A DNA stretch of 64,000 nt from Cyanodermella asteris (taxonomy: Eukaryota; Ascomycota; Lecanoromycetes; Ostropales; Stictidaceae): the NCBI GenBank assembly GCA_900618795.1, contig UYJD01000002.1:231586-295585 (forward strand), written 5' to 3'. The position numbers were made by a program, and so were the translations under genes. Shown piece by piece: positions 9,935-20,617 of the stretch. Every line of letters starts with the position of its first letter. Position 1 is the first letter of the stretch. Under the pieces are notes generated by a model, which saw only the letters and a program-made list of their open reading frames with translations, was not told where the DNA came from and made no database searches.

Positions 9935-10972
9935 GGTGGAGAAGTCGAAGTCGAGACGGCACGATCGGCTTCGTATAGTACAATTGAGAAACGAAAGATG
10001 GAGGCTACAGAGCGAGGCAAGGGCACGCTGTGGCAGCCGCAGTGGCAGGCCTTATGATGGACGAGCGATGATGGCATGAAGCCTTACCTCGGCCTGCAAA
10101 CCGCAGCGCTTTGCCGCTTGCAGTCTAGTCTCCCACGACGGTTGTTTCCGGATCGGCCATGCTGCTGTCATCCCTGCGTTTTCCGAATCTTTATCTGATC
10201 CTGCTTGTCACCTCCAAGAATTTACGCTCTTGTACGGCCGTACTTGCTATTTTGCTTCAGCGAGGCCGTGCCGAGGTCCACTTCAGCGCGACTGCTTGCG
10301 ATACCGGCTGCATATTACAGCTACGATTTCAAAACCCTGGCAGGCGGAAATCGGGAACAGACATTGCTCTTCAGGAGGCATCTGGAAGGACCTGTCGAGC
10401 ACAAGAGGCTCGCCATGGGTTTTGCCTCATTGTGATGAGACCATCTCCTTCGTTCGCAACTTTGGACTTGTGTAAGTGGCATGCAGCGTTTCTGTTCTTG
10501 AGAGACATGAGCAACCGTCTTCCGACCGAGGAAGCTACGAGCAAAGCGAGAAAAGATGCGATCCGTCGCCTTTTGGATGAATCACTACCTATGGCGACAC
10601 TTGATAAATCACTCAGCTGGTAGTCCGTTTTGCTTTTCGTTGCTGCTGTCGGTCACCTCGGCATTTCGAAGGTCAGGCAGCTTCGTTTGCTCGAGATCCA
10701 GCGATGGCGTGGTCAGATGGCTGGTGTCTTGCTCGCACTCGAAAAAGGTACGTACTTTACTTGTGACAGTTGTGTTTCACAATAGCCGAGATCGGCAATA
10801 CAAAGTAGGCTAAATCAAAACCTAAACCTTCTTAAAACGCTTGCTTAATCTTATCTCCAGATACCTCCGCGACGATGTAGATCAGAAGCATGGAAACCTT
10901 GCAATCGCAGCACATGCAAATACGCTAATCGACTCTAGCACATGCTTTTGTGACTCGACATGCTTTCCTTAA
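9935..10972. other. Intergenic, no supported gene
   Basis: About 1 kb between the starts of the oxidase and the end of the monooxygenase gene. Open frames on the plus strand near 10159-10813 have no motif and overlap one another in different frames; I regard them as chance. Confidence 0.5.
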
Positions 10973-12302
10973 TCAGCACACTTGCACCATCTGACCATTT
11001 ATCTTGCCTTGCGCATGCGATAATGGCATTTGTGTCGGCATTTCGAGATGGATTGGAGCCTTCATGGGAACGAGCGTGGCGTTCCTGTCGGCATTCTCTT
11101 CCTCGAATTGCTTTTTGTTGATAGGGCCGCCCAGTCCACTTGATCTACTCGCCAGGACCGTCTTGCGGCCGCGAGGCAACATGATCTGTTCGTACTTGAA
11201 AAGCACCGTCTCGACCTCTCCAAAACTTTCCCATTTCTCGTCAACGAGCAGCTTGCCCAAGTCGCAAGCATCAAGAATGCCGATGTTGGCACCCAGACCT
11301 TTGAAGGGCGTTGTGTTATGGGCCGCATCTCCAAGCAAAGTGACCCTGCCACGAGGTAGCTTTTCGGGTGGCACATACTCAGAGAATCGAATTTGAGGGT
11401 GCCACGGGCTCGAAGGGCCAGCGCCTCGAACAATGTCTGACAATAGTTTGGGCATATGGCTGATGGCACTCGTCGCTTTCGCAAAGAGTGCTTCCTTGCT
11501 CGCTGACCGGACCCACGCCGTATCAGCCGTGGGGTCATCAGACTTGAAGGATATCAGATACCACCATTTTGCTTCGTCCTTTTCGCGATCCGCTTCGATT
11601 TGTATCAGAGTCAGGTGCGATTGCAACCCATGAGCGACGATGGCCGAATTAGCAATCTCGTGGAGTTGACGCAGCTTTTCACCGGAGACTGTGACATCGC
11701 CATTGATTGGGACGAAGTTGTGCAGCTCAGGCTCGGGATGATCGAGCATTTGGTTTCGAACGACGCTGCCAGCGCCGTCGGCACCGACAAGGATTGATCC
11801 GCGCGCACTCGTGCCATCCATGAAGTGGACTGTGACCCCATCGACGTCTTGCTCATAGCTCTTCAAGCGTTTACCAGTTTGTACGTCGAGCTTCTGCAGT
11901 AGCCAGTTTCGCATGGCTTGTCGTCCAGCAACGATGGCCGTCGGTCGTCCGTTCCTCGGCGCTCCACTCATCTTTGCCTGGAAAATTCCTTTGTCGGCAT
12001 CAAGAAATGTCAGGGTGTCTGTTATCCCGGATACGCCGTTTGACGAAGTGACTTGCCAGTCGCCCATGTCTTTGGGCATAAATTCTTCCAGGCCGAGCAA
12101 CGCGCTGTCGAAATGTTAGAGCCGGAGGCACCGAGGTCACCAAGACTTACTTGTCAAGGACGAAGCCACCTCCCCTCCGAGCCTGCAAGTCGTCCTCCCG
12201 TTCGAAGATCTCGAAAGGGATGTGGTTGCCACGGAGGATCTGTTCTAGACAGGCGCCAGCCGGACCTGCGCCGATGATGAGGACTTTTTGTTCGACGGTC
12301 AT
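10973..12302 (-). CDS. FAD-dependent monooxygenase (PHBH/salicylate-hydroxylase-like fold)
   Basis: Exons 12302-12151 and 12104-10973 join across a 46-nt intron (GTAAGT, CTAAC branch, GACAG) to give 427 residues. The start at 12302 places the dinucleotide-binding motif VLIIGAGPAGACLE at residues 7-20; an upstream in-frame ATG at 12365 would add 21 residues of low-quality leader. The DG motif region reads LVGADGAGSVVR, and the second FAD motif reads VTLLGDAAHNTTPFKGLGAN, both typical of class A flavoprotein monooxygenases. Such enzymes hydroxylate aromatic or polyketide substrates using NAD(P)H. The substrate cannot be told from sequence, and no other secondary-metabolism gene is adjacent, so this is not evidence for a cluster. 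Confidence 0.88.
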
Positions 12303-13077
12303 TGCGATGAGACCTTGAGCTCTGAGCTGAGATGTGGAAGCTCGATCAGGTCGTGTGTGGGTCAAGATCAGAAACGCTCTCTCCTTCTGCTTTGTCTAAA
12401 TTCGAAGTGTGCGATGGCAGCATGTCAACCGAAAACGTGGGCATTTTTTATATCACATCGATGCTGAAGATGACCAAGCAACTTGGCCAAACTCGGTGTC
12501 TGTCACCCAAGATCATCCGCGCTGTCCGTTCCGCGAGCGCAGAGTTTGCCGATGAATCCGGTGCTTAATGTTCCGTGAAAGCGAGGTTGCCGTATTAGAC
12601 CTAACCGGAGAGTCAAACGGAAAGATGGATCGCACTACCGACTCCAGTCTCCTTTCGGCCCTCCACCGTTTGATGGAAACTGTGTCTAGCGAAAATGGAA
12701 GTCGGTTCGGGGTCTGCTGCAGAACCAGGTAAAAACCTTGTTCAACCGGACCGGGAACTCGGCCTGCGGAAAGGTTGACCCACACCGCGTGGTTCGGACT
12801 CAGCAGGGCTACGAAACACCGAACATCGCCATGTCTCTACACTGAGTCTTCCGAATCTTGCGGCGCTGACTAATTTGGAGTAGATCTTTTGCAAACGTCA
12901 GTGCTGTATACTCTGATCGCCAAGTTCATAACTTGAATCTTGGTAACTTTCACACGTTAGTTACACAAACTACTGGTGAGCTTGTATTTTCTCAAACCAT
13001 TTCATTGCAACGTTTCCATTGTAGTCATTGTCTTGATAGTATGACATAGCTCATTGCCCATTCTTGTGTACCATCGT
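12303..13077. other. Intergenic, no supported gene
   Basis: This holds the presumed promoter of the monooxygenase gene and the 3' region of the surface protein gene. No coding-like frame is found. Confidence 0.5.
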
Positions 13078-14199
13078 TCATTGGTGTGTCTGCAGTCCAT
13101 CCGAACCCCGGGCAATCTCTGGCCTGACACCAGGAATGGTCCCCACATTCGTCGTCCCAGCCATGCTCATATAAGCACTCCCTCCCGCCATACTCGATAA
13201 ATCATAATCGCTCCCAGCATCATACCCGCCACCGTTGTGGCCCACGTACGGATGCTCGGAAACGATCGTCGGCTCAACCCTCGTGCGGGCGTCAGTCTTT
13301 GCATCAGTGACCATTGATATTCCTGCAGGTGGCCTCCAGTCACCAACATAGCTCTTCGGCTCACCGATCGCGTCTTGCGGTCTCAGATCATCCTCACGAA
13401 TGCCGTTGCCTCGGTCGTTGATGGAGCGTAGTAGTCGCTGGATGAAGTGTATTCCCACCAGAAGGGCGATCAGGACAGGCACGCCTAATCCGACGCCCAG
13501 TCCGACTCCAAGCTTGCCGGTTGAGTCCAGTCCGCTTGACGCTACAGCTGGAACTGGGCTGGATGAGGGCATCGAGCTTGAGGCAGCGGATTGACCGGCA
13601 AGGGCCGAAGATGCGACGGTGGCTGCAGAGTTCCCATCGCCGGCCGACGTTACCGACGGCGTATTCGAGGGACTTGGGCTTAGGCTCGTTGAGAATGTAG
13701 TCTGCATTGAGCTGGAGCTTGGGCTGGTCGGTCCATTGCTGCTTGGCGATGAGGACGATTGTAGCTGGAGGATTGTTGACGGCGAGCTCGAAGATGACGA
13801 AGGTGGAGCTGACGTTCCTAAGCTAGCAGCAGCGCCAGACCCAGTGATGGAGAACTGTGGGCTGTAATTCACATTGCTGCTGTCCGAATCGCTTTTGATT
13901 TCCAAAGCGTAGTTGGAGCCCTCGGGAAAATCGGAAGGAATGTTCCAGGTGTAGCTTCCCGTGTTCGTATATCCGGTCACAAGGGTTGCAACTGTTCTCA
14001 GATCCGAGCTCGACCCAGACACTACCAATAAAGTTATGGTGCTATTAGAGCGATTGATCCATTCAATTTGTGAGGAAGTCCCAGCTTTGGTGCCTGAGAA
14101 GGGCCCGGAAGTAAAGAAATTGTTGAGCTGAGCAAATGAAACTTTGGACAGGGCGCCTATTAGCAAGGCGCAGGTACGACAAACGCGCCAGGCGACCAT
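13078..14199 (-). CDS. Ser/Thr-rich cell-surface protein with Kre9/Knh1-like N-terminal domain and one membrane span
   Basis: I chose ATG 14199 because it puts a signal peptide (VCRTCALLIGALSKVSFAQL) at the N-terminus; the in-frame upstream extension to 14268 does not look coding. The single-exon product has 373 residues. Residues about 25-120 resemble the fungal Ser-Thr-rich GPI-anchored family domain (SGPFSGTKAG start, IEWINRSNSTITLLVV, YTWNIPSDFPEGSNYALEI). A long Ser/Thr/Pro stalk follows. Then comes a glycine-rich membrane segment (LGVGLGVPVLIALLVGIHFI) and a cytoplasmic tail of about 110 residues. The layout suggests a wall-linked, O-glycosylated plasma-membrane protein, possibly a surface sensor. 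A similar layout occurs in many fungal proteins with no known role. No GPI signal is present because the membrane span is internal. Confidence 0.8.
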   Translation of the reverse strand: MVAWRVCRTCALLIGALSKVSFAQLNNFFTSGPFSGTKAGTSSQIEWINRSNSTITLLVVSGSSSDLRTVATLVTGYTNTGSYTWNIPSDFPEGSNYALEIKSDSDSSNVNYSPQFSITGSGAAASLGTSAPPSSSSSSPSTILQLQSSSSPSSNGPTSPSSSSMQTTFSTSLSPSPSNTPSVTSAGDGNSAATVASSALAGQSAASSSMPSSSPVPAVASSGLDSTGKLGVGLGVGLGVPVLIALLVGIHFIQRLLRSINDRGNGIREDDLRPQDAIGEPKSYVGDWRPPAGISMVTDAKTDARTRVEPTIVSEHPYVGHNGGGYDAGSDYDLSSMAGGSAYMSMAGTTNVGTIPGVRPEIARGSDGLQTHQ

Positions 14200-15024
14200 G
14201 ATAGCCGATCTCACACGCACAGCGAATGTGGGAGACAGCGCAAACAATGAAAGGGAACACTCCCCCACCTATATGTCTATGAAACATAGCCACGGCGATT
14301 CCAGCCCGCTGCTGGAGGACCGAATCGACGGACGACGCGATTCTGGCCAACGTATAGTAAGTGCCATTTCAAGCCCTTGGGCAGTCGGCTTGTGATGGTG
14401 CGAAGCCATCTCTGAGACTGCATATCAGCCTTGTTGGTGTGCACGGCTCGAGGCAATCGCGCGAAGCCGAAAACGGCTAGATCGCAACCCATGGCGTCGA
14501 ATGTTGCTGCCAGACGGCAGAGACTTGGAATCTCTGCAGAGAGACTCGCGAAATAGCTAGCGGATTGGAAGCCGATATGGGATAGCATGATTCGGCGCCC
14601 TGGCGCCTTCATGCCTCCGGCCTTTTTGTCTTTTCAGACATAAAAACCACGAGGCTCAAAAATGCTTGACCCTGAAATAGCATCACATAAACAGACCAGC
14701 GACCAGGCTTGCCCATGGCAAATTTCTTCGCCATGGCATGCGCGTCTCAAGGAAACGCTTCTGAAGGCTTATACAGGTATGGCTCGTGATATTCGGACCA
14801 GACCAGGAATTTTTGGCCGCGAAAGCCTGATCCACCCGCGTGTATAGCGACGCAATTTTTGACCTACTTGCGAGTCTGTGCCCGCGATTCTGTTTAGGTC
14901 AATGTCGATGATAGGCCAGATGGCTCTTGGATTGCTCGTGTCGGGCGTCGGCATCTGCTGGTTGTAGCTCAAGCCACGATTGCAAATCCTCTCCTCTGTC
15001 GGCACTCTCGAAGCCTAACCCAGT
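14200..15024. other. Intergenic, no supported gene
   Basis: No frame with coding character is visible on either strand. Overlapping short frames near 14277-14612 lack motifs. Confidence 0.5.
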
Positions 15025-16068
15025 TCAGTCCTCAATGCCGCTCGCGGCTGCATTTTTCCTGTACAGTCGGAACTGGATAAAGATGATGATGTCTTCGCCC
15101 ACGGTGCCCACAGATCCGATCAACCACGGCAGGTTGGTGATCACGTAACGCTTTTCAACCGAGTGAAAGAGAATCTGAGCGCCATACGTCAGGTTGCCCA
15201 TCATTGAGAGAATGAAGAACAAAAGCGATAGCCCTTCACACGACTGATCTCTGAAGTTCTTGACGATTTGCGGTATTCTGGCACCTAGGTAGGCAACGGC
15301 AGATGCATAACCCAAGACAAGCGCTGCGATGTTGTCCTGCTCATCGACATTGGGGGTGCGATTAGGGGGAGGAGTGGGTTTCCAGGCACCCGCAGCGTAT
15401 GCGATGGCCCATCCTGCAGTACCGACGGCGCAGATGGCGACGATCGCGAAGAGGTTCTTGAAGAATGCCCTCTTGCTGCTGACCTCTTCCTCAATCGGCT
15501 TGAGTCCGTCTGGACCTCGCCTACTGAGCACGCTGCTTCGGCGTCGGCTGCCAGGAACATCGGTACTGCTGCGACGGATCAGTGGTGAGTGCTCGTCTGA
15601 TGGGGCAGCAGTGCCGTCTGCATCGGTCGCCACAGCCGAACCGTTTTGGTTAATGGTAGATCGATCCTTTTGTCCTCTGATGTAGTTGTAGAACAGCACC
15701 TGACCTAGCAAAGCGGCGTCTGCAAACAAGTACCAGATGGATAGTGCAACGACCGTTGGCACCAGACCTGCCAAGATCGCACCGAGGAAATTTGTGAGAT
15801 CACCAAGGAACCAAATGACCAAGAATGCCAAGGATAGGCCAGCTGCTGAGCCAGAGACATAGTTCTCGTAGACTTGAGGAGCCTAGAAAGAGGACATCAG
15901 TCAGTGCTAGTTGTGTGACCTGATGTACGCGGAGCTGCCAACGCCAAAACAGGTCGTGTATGCACTCACCAGCAAGAAAATCCAGCATGCCAACGAGATA
16001 GAGCCGAAGATGCCACTGAGAGCTTCATTCCATTCGAGCGGTATGGACTCGGCAACTTGCGCAGCCAT
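15025..16068 (-). CDS. PQ-loop vacuolar basic amino acid transporter, Ypq1/Rtc2 type
   Basis: Exons 16068-15970 and 15882-15025 join across an 87-nt intron (GTGAGT donor, TTCTAG acceptor) to give 318 residues. The splice restores the first PQ motif as APQVYENY directly after a hydrophobic helix (LACWIFLL). The second PQ repeat is ARIPQIVKNFRDQSCEGLS, followed by three further membrane segments. A long hydrophilic loop with LIRRSS lies between the two halves, which is usual for fungal Ypq/LAAT-1 (SLC66A1) homologs. These proteins export basic amino acids from the vacuole or lysosome. The loop holds Ser-rich basic stretches that could be phosphorylated (inference). Family assignment is firm; the exact yeast ortholog (Ypq1, Ypq2 or Rtc2) is not decided. 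Confidence 0.9.
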
Positions 16069-16978
16069 CGTGAACTTATGGTCCACGATGTCGAGGGTGT
16101 GGAGGTTGAATGACGAAAGTAATGCAGGTCCCACCAGAAGAAGGAACGACAAACCACTCAAATGCTTGAGAACGACCCAGGTGGAACACAATAGCGGAGA
16201 AAAGTCTATGTCAGCTTGTATAACATGCAATGATGCTTGAAAGACGACCCTCAGATGCAGGATGATGTTGATAGGAAAAAATGATGAGAAATTCGGGGGC
16301 TGCAAGTGGCAGCTTCTTTCGGCAGAAAACCCCGATGGCGGCTCAACACGACCGCGCATCCCTGCCTTTTGCAGAACATCGACGACCACCTCTGCTGGCA
16401 GTTCAGCCTCGACCAGCGAGGATCGAAGGTGAAGTCGCGGAGCCTTATAATCCTATACTGTACCTTCATGTCGGTTTGGCCTCGATCCGCTCTACCGGCA
16501 CACAGTATGGAGGTCGTTGCAAATCTCATGGGCACGCCATCTTGATCGTTAAAGTCAAAACTGCTTCGCCGAGTACCAAAGCATCGATTCAGGGGGTACA
16601 TGTCAAGCTACCCAGGAAAGTGATTCCATGTGGAATTCACTGGCTACCAAGGCATCTGCAACAGAGACCATGCACCCAGCCCCCCGCAAAAGTCGTGCTC
16701 CACGCGTTCAGGTCAGTCATTCTCGGCACATTTGATTCAGTCGGTGCTAGTGTACTCTAACAGCGACTTCTGGATGGCGGGTTTGGCCCCAAAAGGAAAA
16801 CGAAGAAGTTCAACCAGAAATAGCACAATCCGCACATTGAGTGAGAGGCTAAGTCTTCGTGGCCTTCTCGTTCCCGGTCTCCCCAGTAAGCTCAGAGTTC
16901 GCACCGTCTTTCCTGCCATTCGACATGGAGAACTCAACCTTCTCCTTCTCCCCTGAGCTCGCTTGATCGCTGTTCTTG
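16069..16978. other. Intergenic, boundary of the paralog array
   Basis: The stretch contains the presumed promoter of the PQ-loop gene. No frame on either strand shows a motif of the neighbouring paralog family or of any other family. Confidence 0.5.
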
Positions 16979-17386
16979 TTAGCCGATCCTCAATGACATC
17001 GCTCCGATCACAAACCAGAAGTCCTTGCAACCAGCTAAATCAACGGCGATCAATAGCGTATCAACGTGTCCTCTTTTCTCATAGGTCCGAAGGATGTCGC
17101 GCCGGTTCCCGCCGTTAATCATCGTGTCCTCTCCCGGGCAGCCCTTCCATTGCATTCTTACCGCTACTATCGTGGGATCGAAGTTGGCTTCGAGCGCCGG
17201 ATGGACCTCGCGGAGAACCTGTATCAGATGGCGCGCCACCTGGGCTTTGATGTGGTGGGAAAAATGCATGTCCGAGCTGTGCGAGTCACAATTACTCGCA
17301 ACCATGATGCCAACCGATTGGTCGCTCCCATTGATGTAGATGCGCTTGCCGTCGGCGGCTCGGATGTGAGCAATGCAGTCGGTCAT
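16979..17386 (-). CDS. N-W family copy A, unknown function (divergent)
   Basis: A single exon from ATG 17386 gives 135 residues. I do not recognise a named family, but the second half aligns by eye with the neighbouring minus-strand genes. It has a helix HHIKAQVARHLIQVLREV, then VAVRMQWKG in the place of V-x-V-x-W, then GNRRDILRTYEKRGHVDTLL in the place of the N-W helix and R-x-x-x-D strand. The Trp of N-W is Arg here, making this one of the most divergent copies. The N-terminal FLIK-like strand is only weakly seen as GIMVAS. No signal peptide or membrane span is evident, so it is probably intracellular. It is the last copy downstream in the array. A hidden upstream exon cannot be excluded. 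Confidence 0.5.
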   Translation of the reverse strand: MTDCIAHIRAADGKRIYINGSDQSVGIMVASNCDSHSSDMHFSHHIKAQVARHLIQVLREVHPALEANFDPTIVAVRMQWKGCPGEDTMINGGNRRDILRTYEKRGHVDTLLIAVDLAGCKDFWFVIGAMSLRIG

Positions 17387-17850
17387 CGTTCTGTTGCGTC
17401 AGTTTCGACCACTTGGCGTCAGTGCTTGAGTTTTGCATTGTTGAATGATTTGTTCTTACGTGGATATTCGACAAGCGAGCTTCACAGGAGGTGTGACCAG
17501 AAACTTCTGGTGATTGGATTACTAGCAAAGAGGCTCTCAGATACAAGCGGATTTCATCAACACCAAAATGGCCAGGGAGAAGATATTTGCCGCACGGACC
17601 ATTGTCGCCATCCAGGTCCAGCAGTGGGCCTATTCACCGCTGCGATCCTCTGACAGATATTCACCTCCCTGCTATGAATGAACAGAATGCCTCTCCCGAA
17701 ACACCACCATCTTCCTTCGGCAAACCACCGATTCGGTATCACCAATCAACTGATTGCGACCTGTCTGAAACAGCTCTGTGTCAAGTATGACCTGTTTTGG
17801 ATTGGCAGAGACGCTTCAACTTTGGTGGAACGCCTTTCTTCGACTAATTA

Positions 17851-18345
17851 TCAAACAAAATCCAGCTCGAGCTCATACGTATCCCCGACTTTACGGTCAA
17901 ACACAGCGTTGTTCACAGCAGTCCAGTTTTTAGCCGTAACGGTAGTCGGATTAATGTTCTCAGCGCCTCCATGAGGCGTCCAATGCACGAGGATCCTCCT
18001 AGTCCTAGGCCTTGCGACCCAGCTTTGCTTGAAATCGGGCGCGCTGGCAACTCGCGCTTGGCAGTAGGCCGGGAGCTCTCTATGCAGTGCGTCCAAGGCG
18101 GCTTTATGGGCTTCTGCGTCGAGCATGATCGGGAAACCGCCGCCGTCAAGACAGATATAGTCTACCCAGCCACGCTGGAGCTGTGACCATGCCCTTCCGT
18201 TGCTGAGCGCCGGTGTCAATTTAAACACAAACCCCCGCTCCTTGGCCATGACGGCAGATGATGGATCGAAGCTCGCAGATCGGGCCGATCGGGTAGTTTC
18301 GGTCAATGTGGAGTAGGAGTTGACAGCTGTTGTGTCGGAATCCAT
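17851..18345 (-). CDS. N-W family copy B, unknown function
   Basis: Starting at ATG 18345, the intronless frame gives 164 residues. Family marks are in order: RGFVFKL strand, a cysteine (YICLDGG), IMLDAEAHKAALDALHREL as the LDM helix, ILVHWTPHGG as V-x-V-x-W, and TVTAKNWTAVNNAVFDRKVG as the N-W helix. The frame ends in a short acidic strand, LELDFV. The first 45 residues are Ser/Thr-rich and not conserved. There is no leader peptide. All family marks are intact, so this copy may be functional. Role unknown. Confidence 0.68.
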   Translation of the reverse strand: MDSDTTAVNSYSTLTETTRSARSASFDPSSAVMAKERGFVFKLTPALSNGRAWSQLQRGWVDYICLDGGGFPIMLDAEAHKAALDALHRELPAYCQARVASAPDFKQSWVARPRTRRILVHWTPHGGAENINPTTVTAKNWTAVNNAVFDRKVGDTYELELDFV

Positions 18346-18858
18346 GTATGTGGCGTACTTGGTGCTAGCACTATTTCCTGTGTGCAAAGGAACATGAAGA
18401 GGGAATTCATGGCTTTCTTATCTTCATAAATGGGGTCGGATAAGGTGGACGCAGCAACGTGTTGGCACTACGTCCTCATGTCTACTTTCACTGAACAGTG
18501 CAGGCTCAAACAGTACACGCGGCGGAGCGCTGTTGGAGCACGAAAGCACTGGCAATCTTCTTGGCGGAATTTGGAAGCTGGCAAGAACTCCTTCGCTGCG
18601 CGGGCCGATGATTCTGACGGGAGTTTGTCATCTGATTCCACTGAGGGCTGTACCTGCAAACCCTGCTATCCGCAACCGCTAAGATATGTTGGGCCCAAAA
18701 TCAAACCGCAACAAACTCTGCCCCAGACGCGCGTGGCGATGATCCTCGCATCACTGACGTAGTCTGATCAAACGAGCAAGAGCGGCCTCTCAGTCTGACC
18801 ACCAGTCAAGTCCGCTCTGGCGAGGCAGGGCAGACGTTCCAGGCTTCTCACGTGGCTA

Positions 18859-19254
18859 CTACTTCTGCGTCGGTCCGACAAAGTCGAGTTCAGCATGATC
18901 AATCTGCACCCCGCGATTGGAGACACCACCAGCAATATCCGGTCAGTTCTACGCAATGGCGATTGATCTGGGATTCTTCTCCCTTGTGGTTTCCGCATCC
19001 ACTACACTACAAAGCTCACAATTCCTTAGTTTCGAAGTGAGCGCACTTGCAAAATGCGGAGTGTCGGAGAAATGCCTCTGAAAGAGATCCTTGACGAGCT
19101 CAAGCAACGCGCCACATGCCCCGTCAAAGTCACCCATATCGAGAGTTGCAGGTAGAGCTTCGGTGGAGCAGAGTCTGTCCATCTCCGCCTTCTCGGTCCT
19201 CGATTACTCGTTCTCATTGCTCAACTTTCGTCTCAACAAAGATACGAATGGTCT
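18859..19254 (-). pseudogene. N-W family copy C, broken by nonsense codons
   Basis: From 19182 downward the frame reads ATLDMGDFDGACGALLEL, a good match to the LDM helix of the other copies. At the N-W site it runs into TAG (18949-18951), Asn, then TGA (18943-18945), and then continues PDIAGGVSNRGVQIDHAEL to a normal-looking end at 18859. The TGA sits exactly where the other copies have Trp, and the TAG one codon before the Asn. Both are one C-to-T or G-to-A change from a sense codon. A further in-frame TAA (19204-19206) lies upstream, where the FLIK-like strand (IFVETKV) is in another frame, so at least one frameshift is also likely. Confidence 0.65.
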
Positions 19255-19701
19255 ACTGTTGGTCAGGAAAGGGTCTCTACCCGGGTGACTGAGTGCGAAG
19301 CAAAGCGGAAGCGAGTCACAGAACTTTTCATGAATCCTTCCATCAACAGTCAGGGGCCAAATATCGATCTGTTGGAAGACTTGAGCTGTCAGTTTGCTGT
19401 TGAAACAAGCACAAACGGCAGACGAGGTGGAACTTTCTCAGAATATGGATGCAATTGACAAGCCAAATTACAACAGTGACAACAGCGCATCTGCAATTGT
19501 TTCGACTGCACATTTTGGCCCGCCCTGGTTATTCGCCTGACAACCCCGACTATCAAATCCGTTCGCATCTTTGGAAGATTGTGTCGCAGCCACGATGTAT
19601 CTCTGACGACTTGAAAAACCTATCCTTGGCCCTCTTACCCATTCGCTAGTGCCACAGTCTCAATCCCGACACAACTCTCATCCTTCCTGGCCTTGTCTGA
19701 C

Positions 19702-20244
19702 CTAATCAAAGTGCCAGTCATCGTCGTCCCCGATAGCCTCATCTTCGCCGCTTCTGTCAATCTCATGTGTCAACTCGGCGATAAACAGATCAACACCATT
19801 CCGGTCGGCGATGGTTCGGCTAATGGCCCTCCAGTTACATGGCGTAATTACAGTGCAGTCAAGCTGAGCCCTCCCGCCCTGATGGACCCATTCGACAGTC
19901 ACAGACCTGATAAGAGGCTGACGCACATGCTGGTGCTCACGTTGGTGGTCATAGTCACGGGAGAGCTGAAATCCGATCTCATTCGTCGCCTCCTCCATCA
20001 CCTGGTCATAATCCTCCATATCGAGGACGGCGCAAAAGGCAGCTGGCTGACGCAATCGGACACCGTTGGGCCAGGTCTTGTCGTGGCACTCGAAGCAGAT
20101 GACCTTGATCAAGAATCCTCTGGTCTCGTTCTCGGGCTCCGGCTCTGACGAGGCTCGAGACATAAAGGCGCAACTGTTTGACTTTTGGCGCAGGCTCAAG
20201 TTCGGCTCTGCTAGAGGTGAGCATTCAGTAGCTACGATGACCAT
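19702..20244 (-). CDS. N-W family copy D, unknown function
   Basis: This intronless 180-residue protein starts at ATG 20244 (an internal ATG at 20163 would also keep the whole domain). It is one of the clearest copies. The marks are RGFLIKVICFECHD, FCAVLDMEDYDQVMEEA, SVTVEWVHQGG, VITPCNWRAISRTIADRNG and VDLFIAEL. An acidic tail (GEDEAIGDDDDW) ends the protein. It is closest in sequence to copy F, with the shared stretch R-T-I-A-D-R, which suggests a recent duplication compared with the other copies. It lacks a signal peptide. Function is unknown. I infer an alpha/beta fold with about three strands and two helices. Confidence 0.72.
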   Translation of the reverse strand: MVIVATECSPLAEPNLSLRQKSNSCAFMSRASSEPEPENETRGFLIKVICFECHDKTWPNGVRLRQPAAFCAVLDMEDYDQVMEEATNEIGFQLSRDYDHQREHQHVRQPLIRSVTVEWVHQGGRAQLDCTVITPCNWRAISRTIADRNGVDLFIAELTHEIDRSGEDEAIGDDDDWHFD

Positions 20245-20617
20245 GGTTTCTTACAAGCAAAATGTATTTCCGGGTCCGACGAATTGCTCGACAGCGTTGC
20301 GTGTCAGGGCCGGCTGTGACACTGAAGTGGAAGAGATCAAGGTCCAGCTGTTGCGAAAACAGTTTTCTGAAGCTTGAGGGAGGGCCACGTGATGCGCTTG
20401 ACCATTACATTTGCAAGATTGCTATTGACACGGGCAGTCCGAGCCTGACGGCTGTTTCGGGGTTGAGTGCGACAAATTCAGGAGCACAGCATCAGTTTCT
20501 ACTTGGGCAGGTAGCTTCAGACATACTTCGCACCAAGCCAAACAGACGGCGACCATGAATGCACAACGAAGTTTGACGATACTACACCATATCAATACCC
20601 AAGCTTTCTCCACTATG

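Noticed and set aside
10159-10813. Overlapping plus-strand frames upstream of the acyl-CoA oxidase
   Set aside because: Three frames overlap in different phases with no motif, as expected by chance.
10973-12302. FAD monooxygenase as part of a secondary-metabolite cluster with the PPTase
   Set aside because: The genes are 45 kb apart and neighbouring genes are housekeeping; no synthase is present.
17066-17653. 195-codon plus-strand frame inside the paralog array
   Set aside because: It is antisense to copy A, whose minus-strand frame carries the family marks, and has no motif itself.
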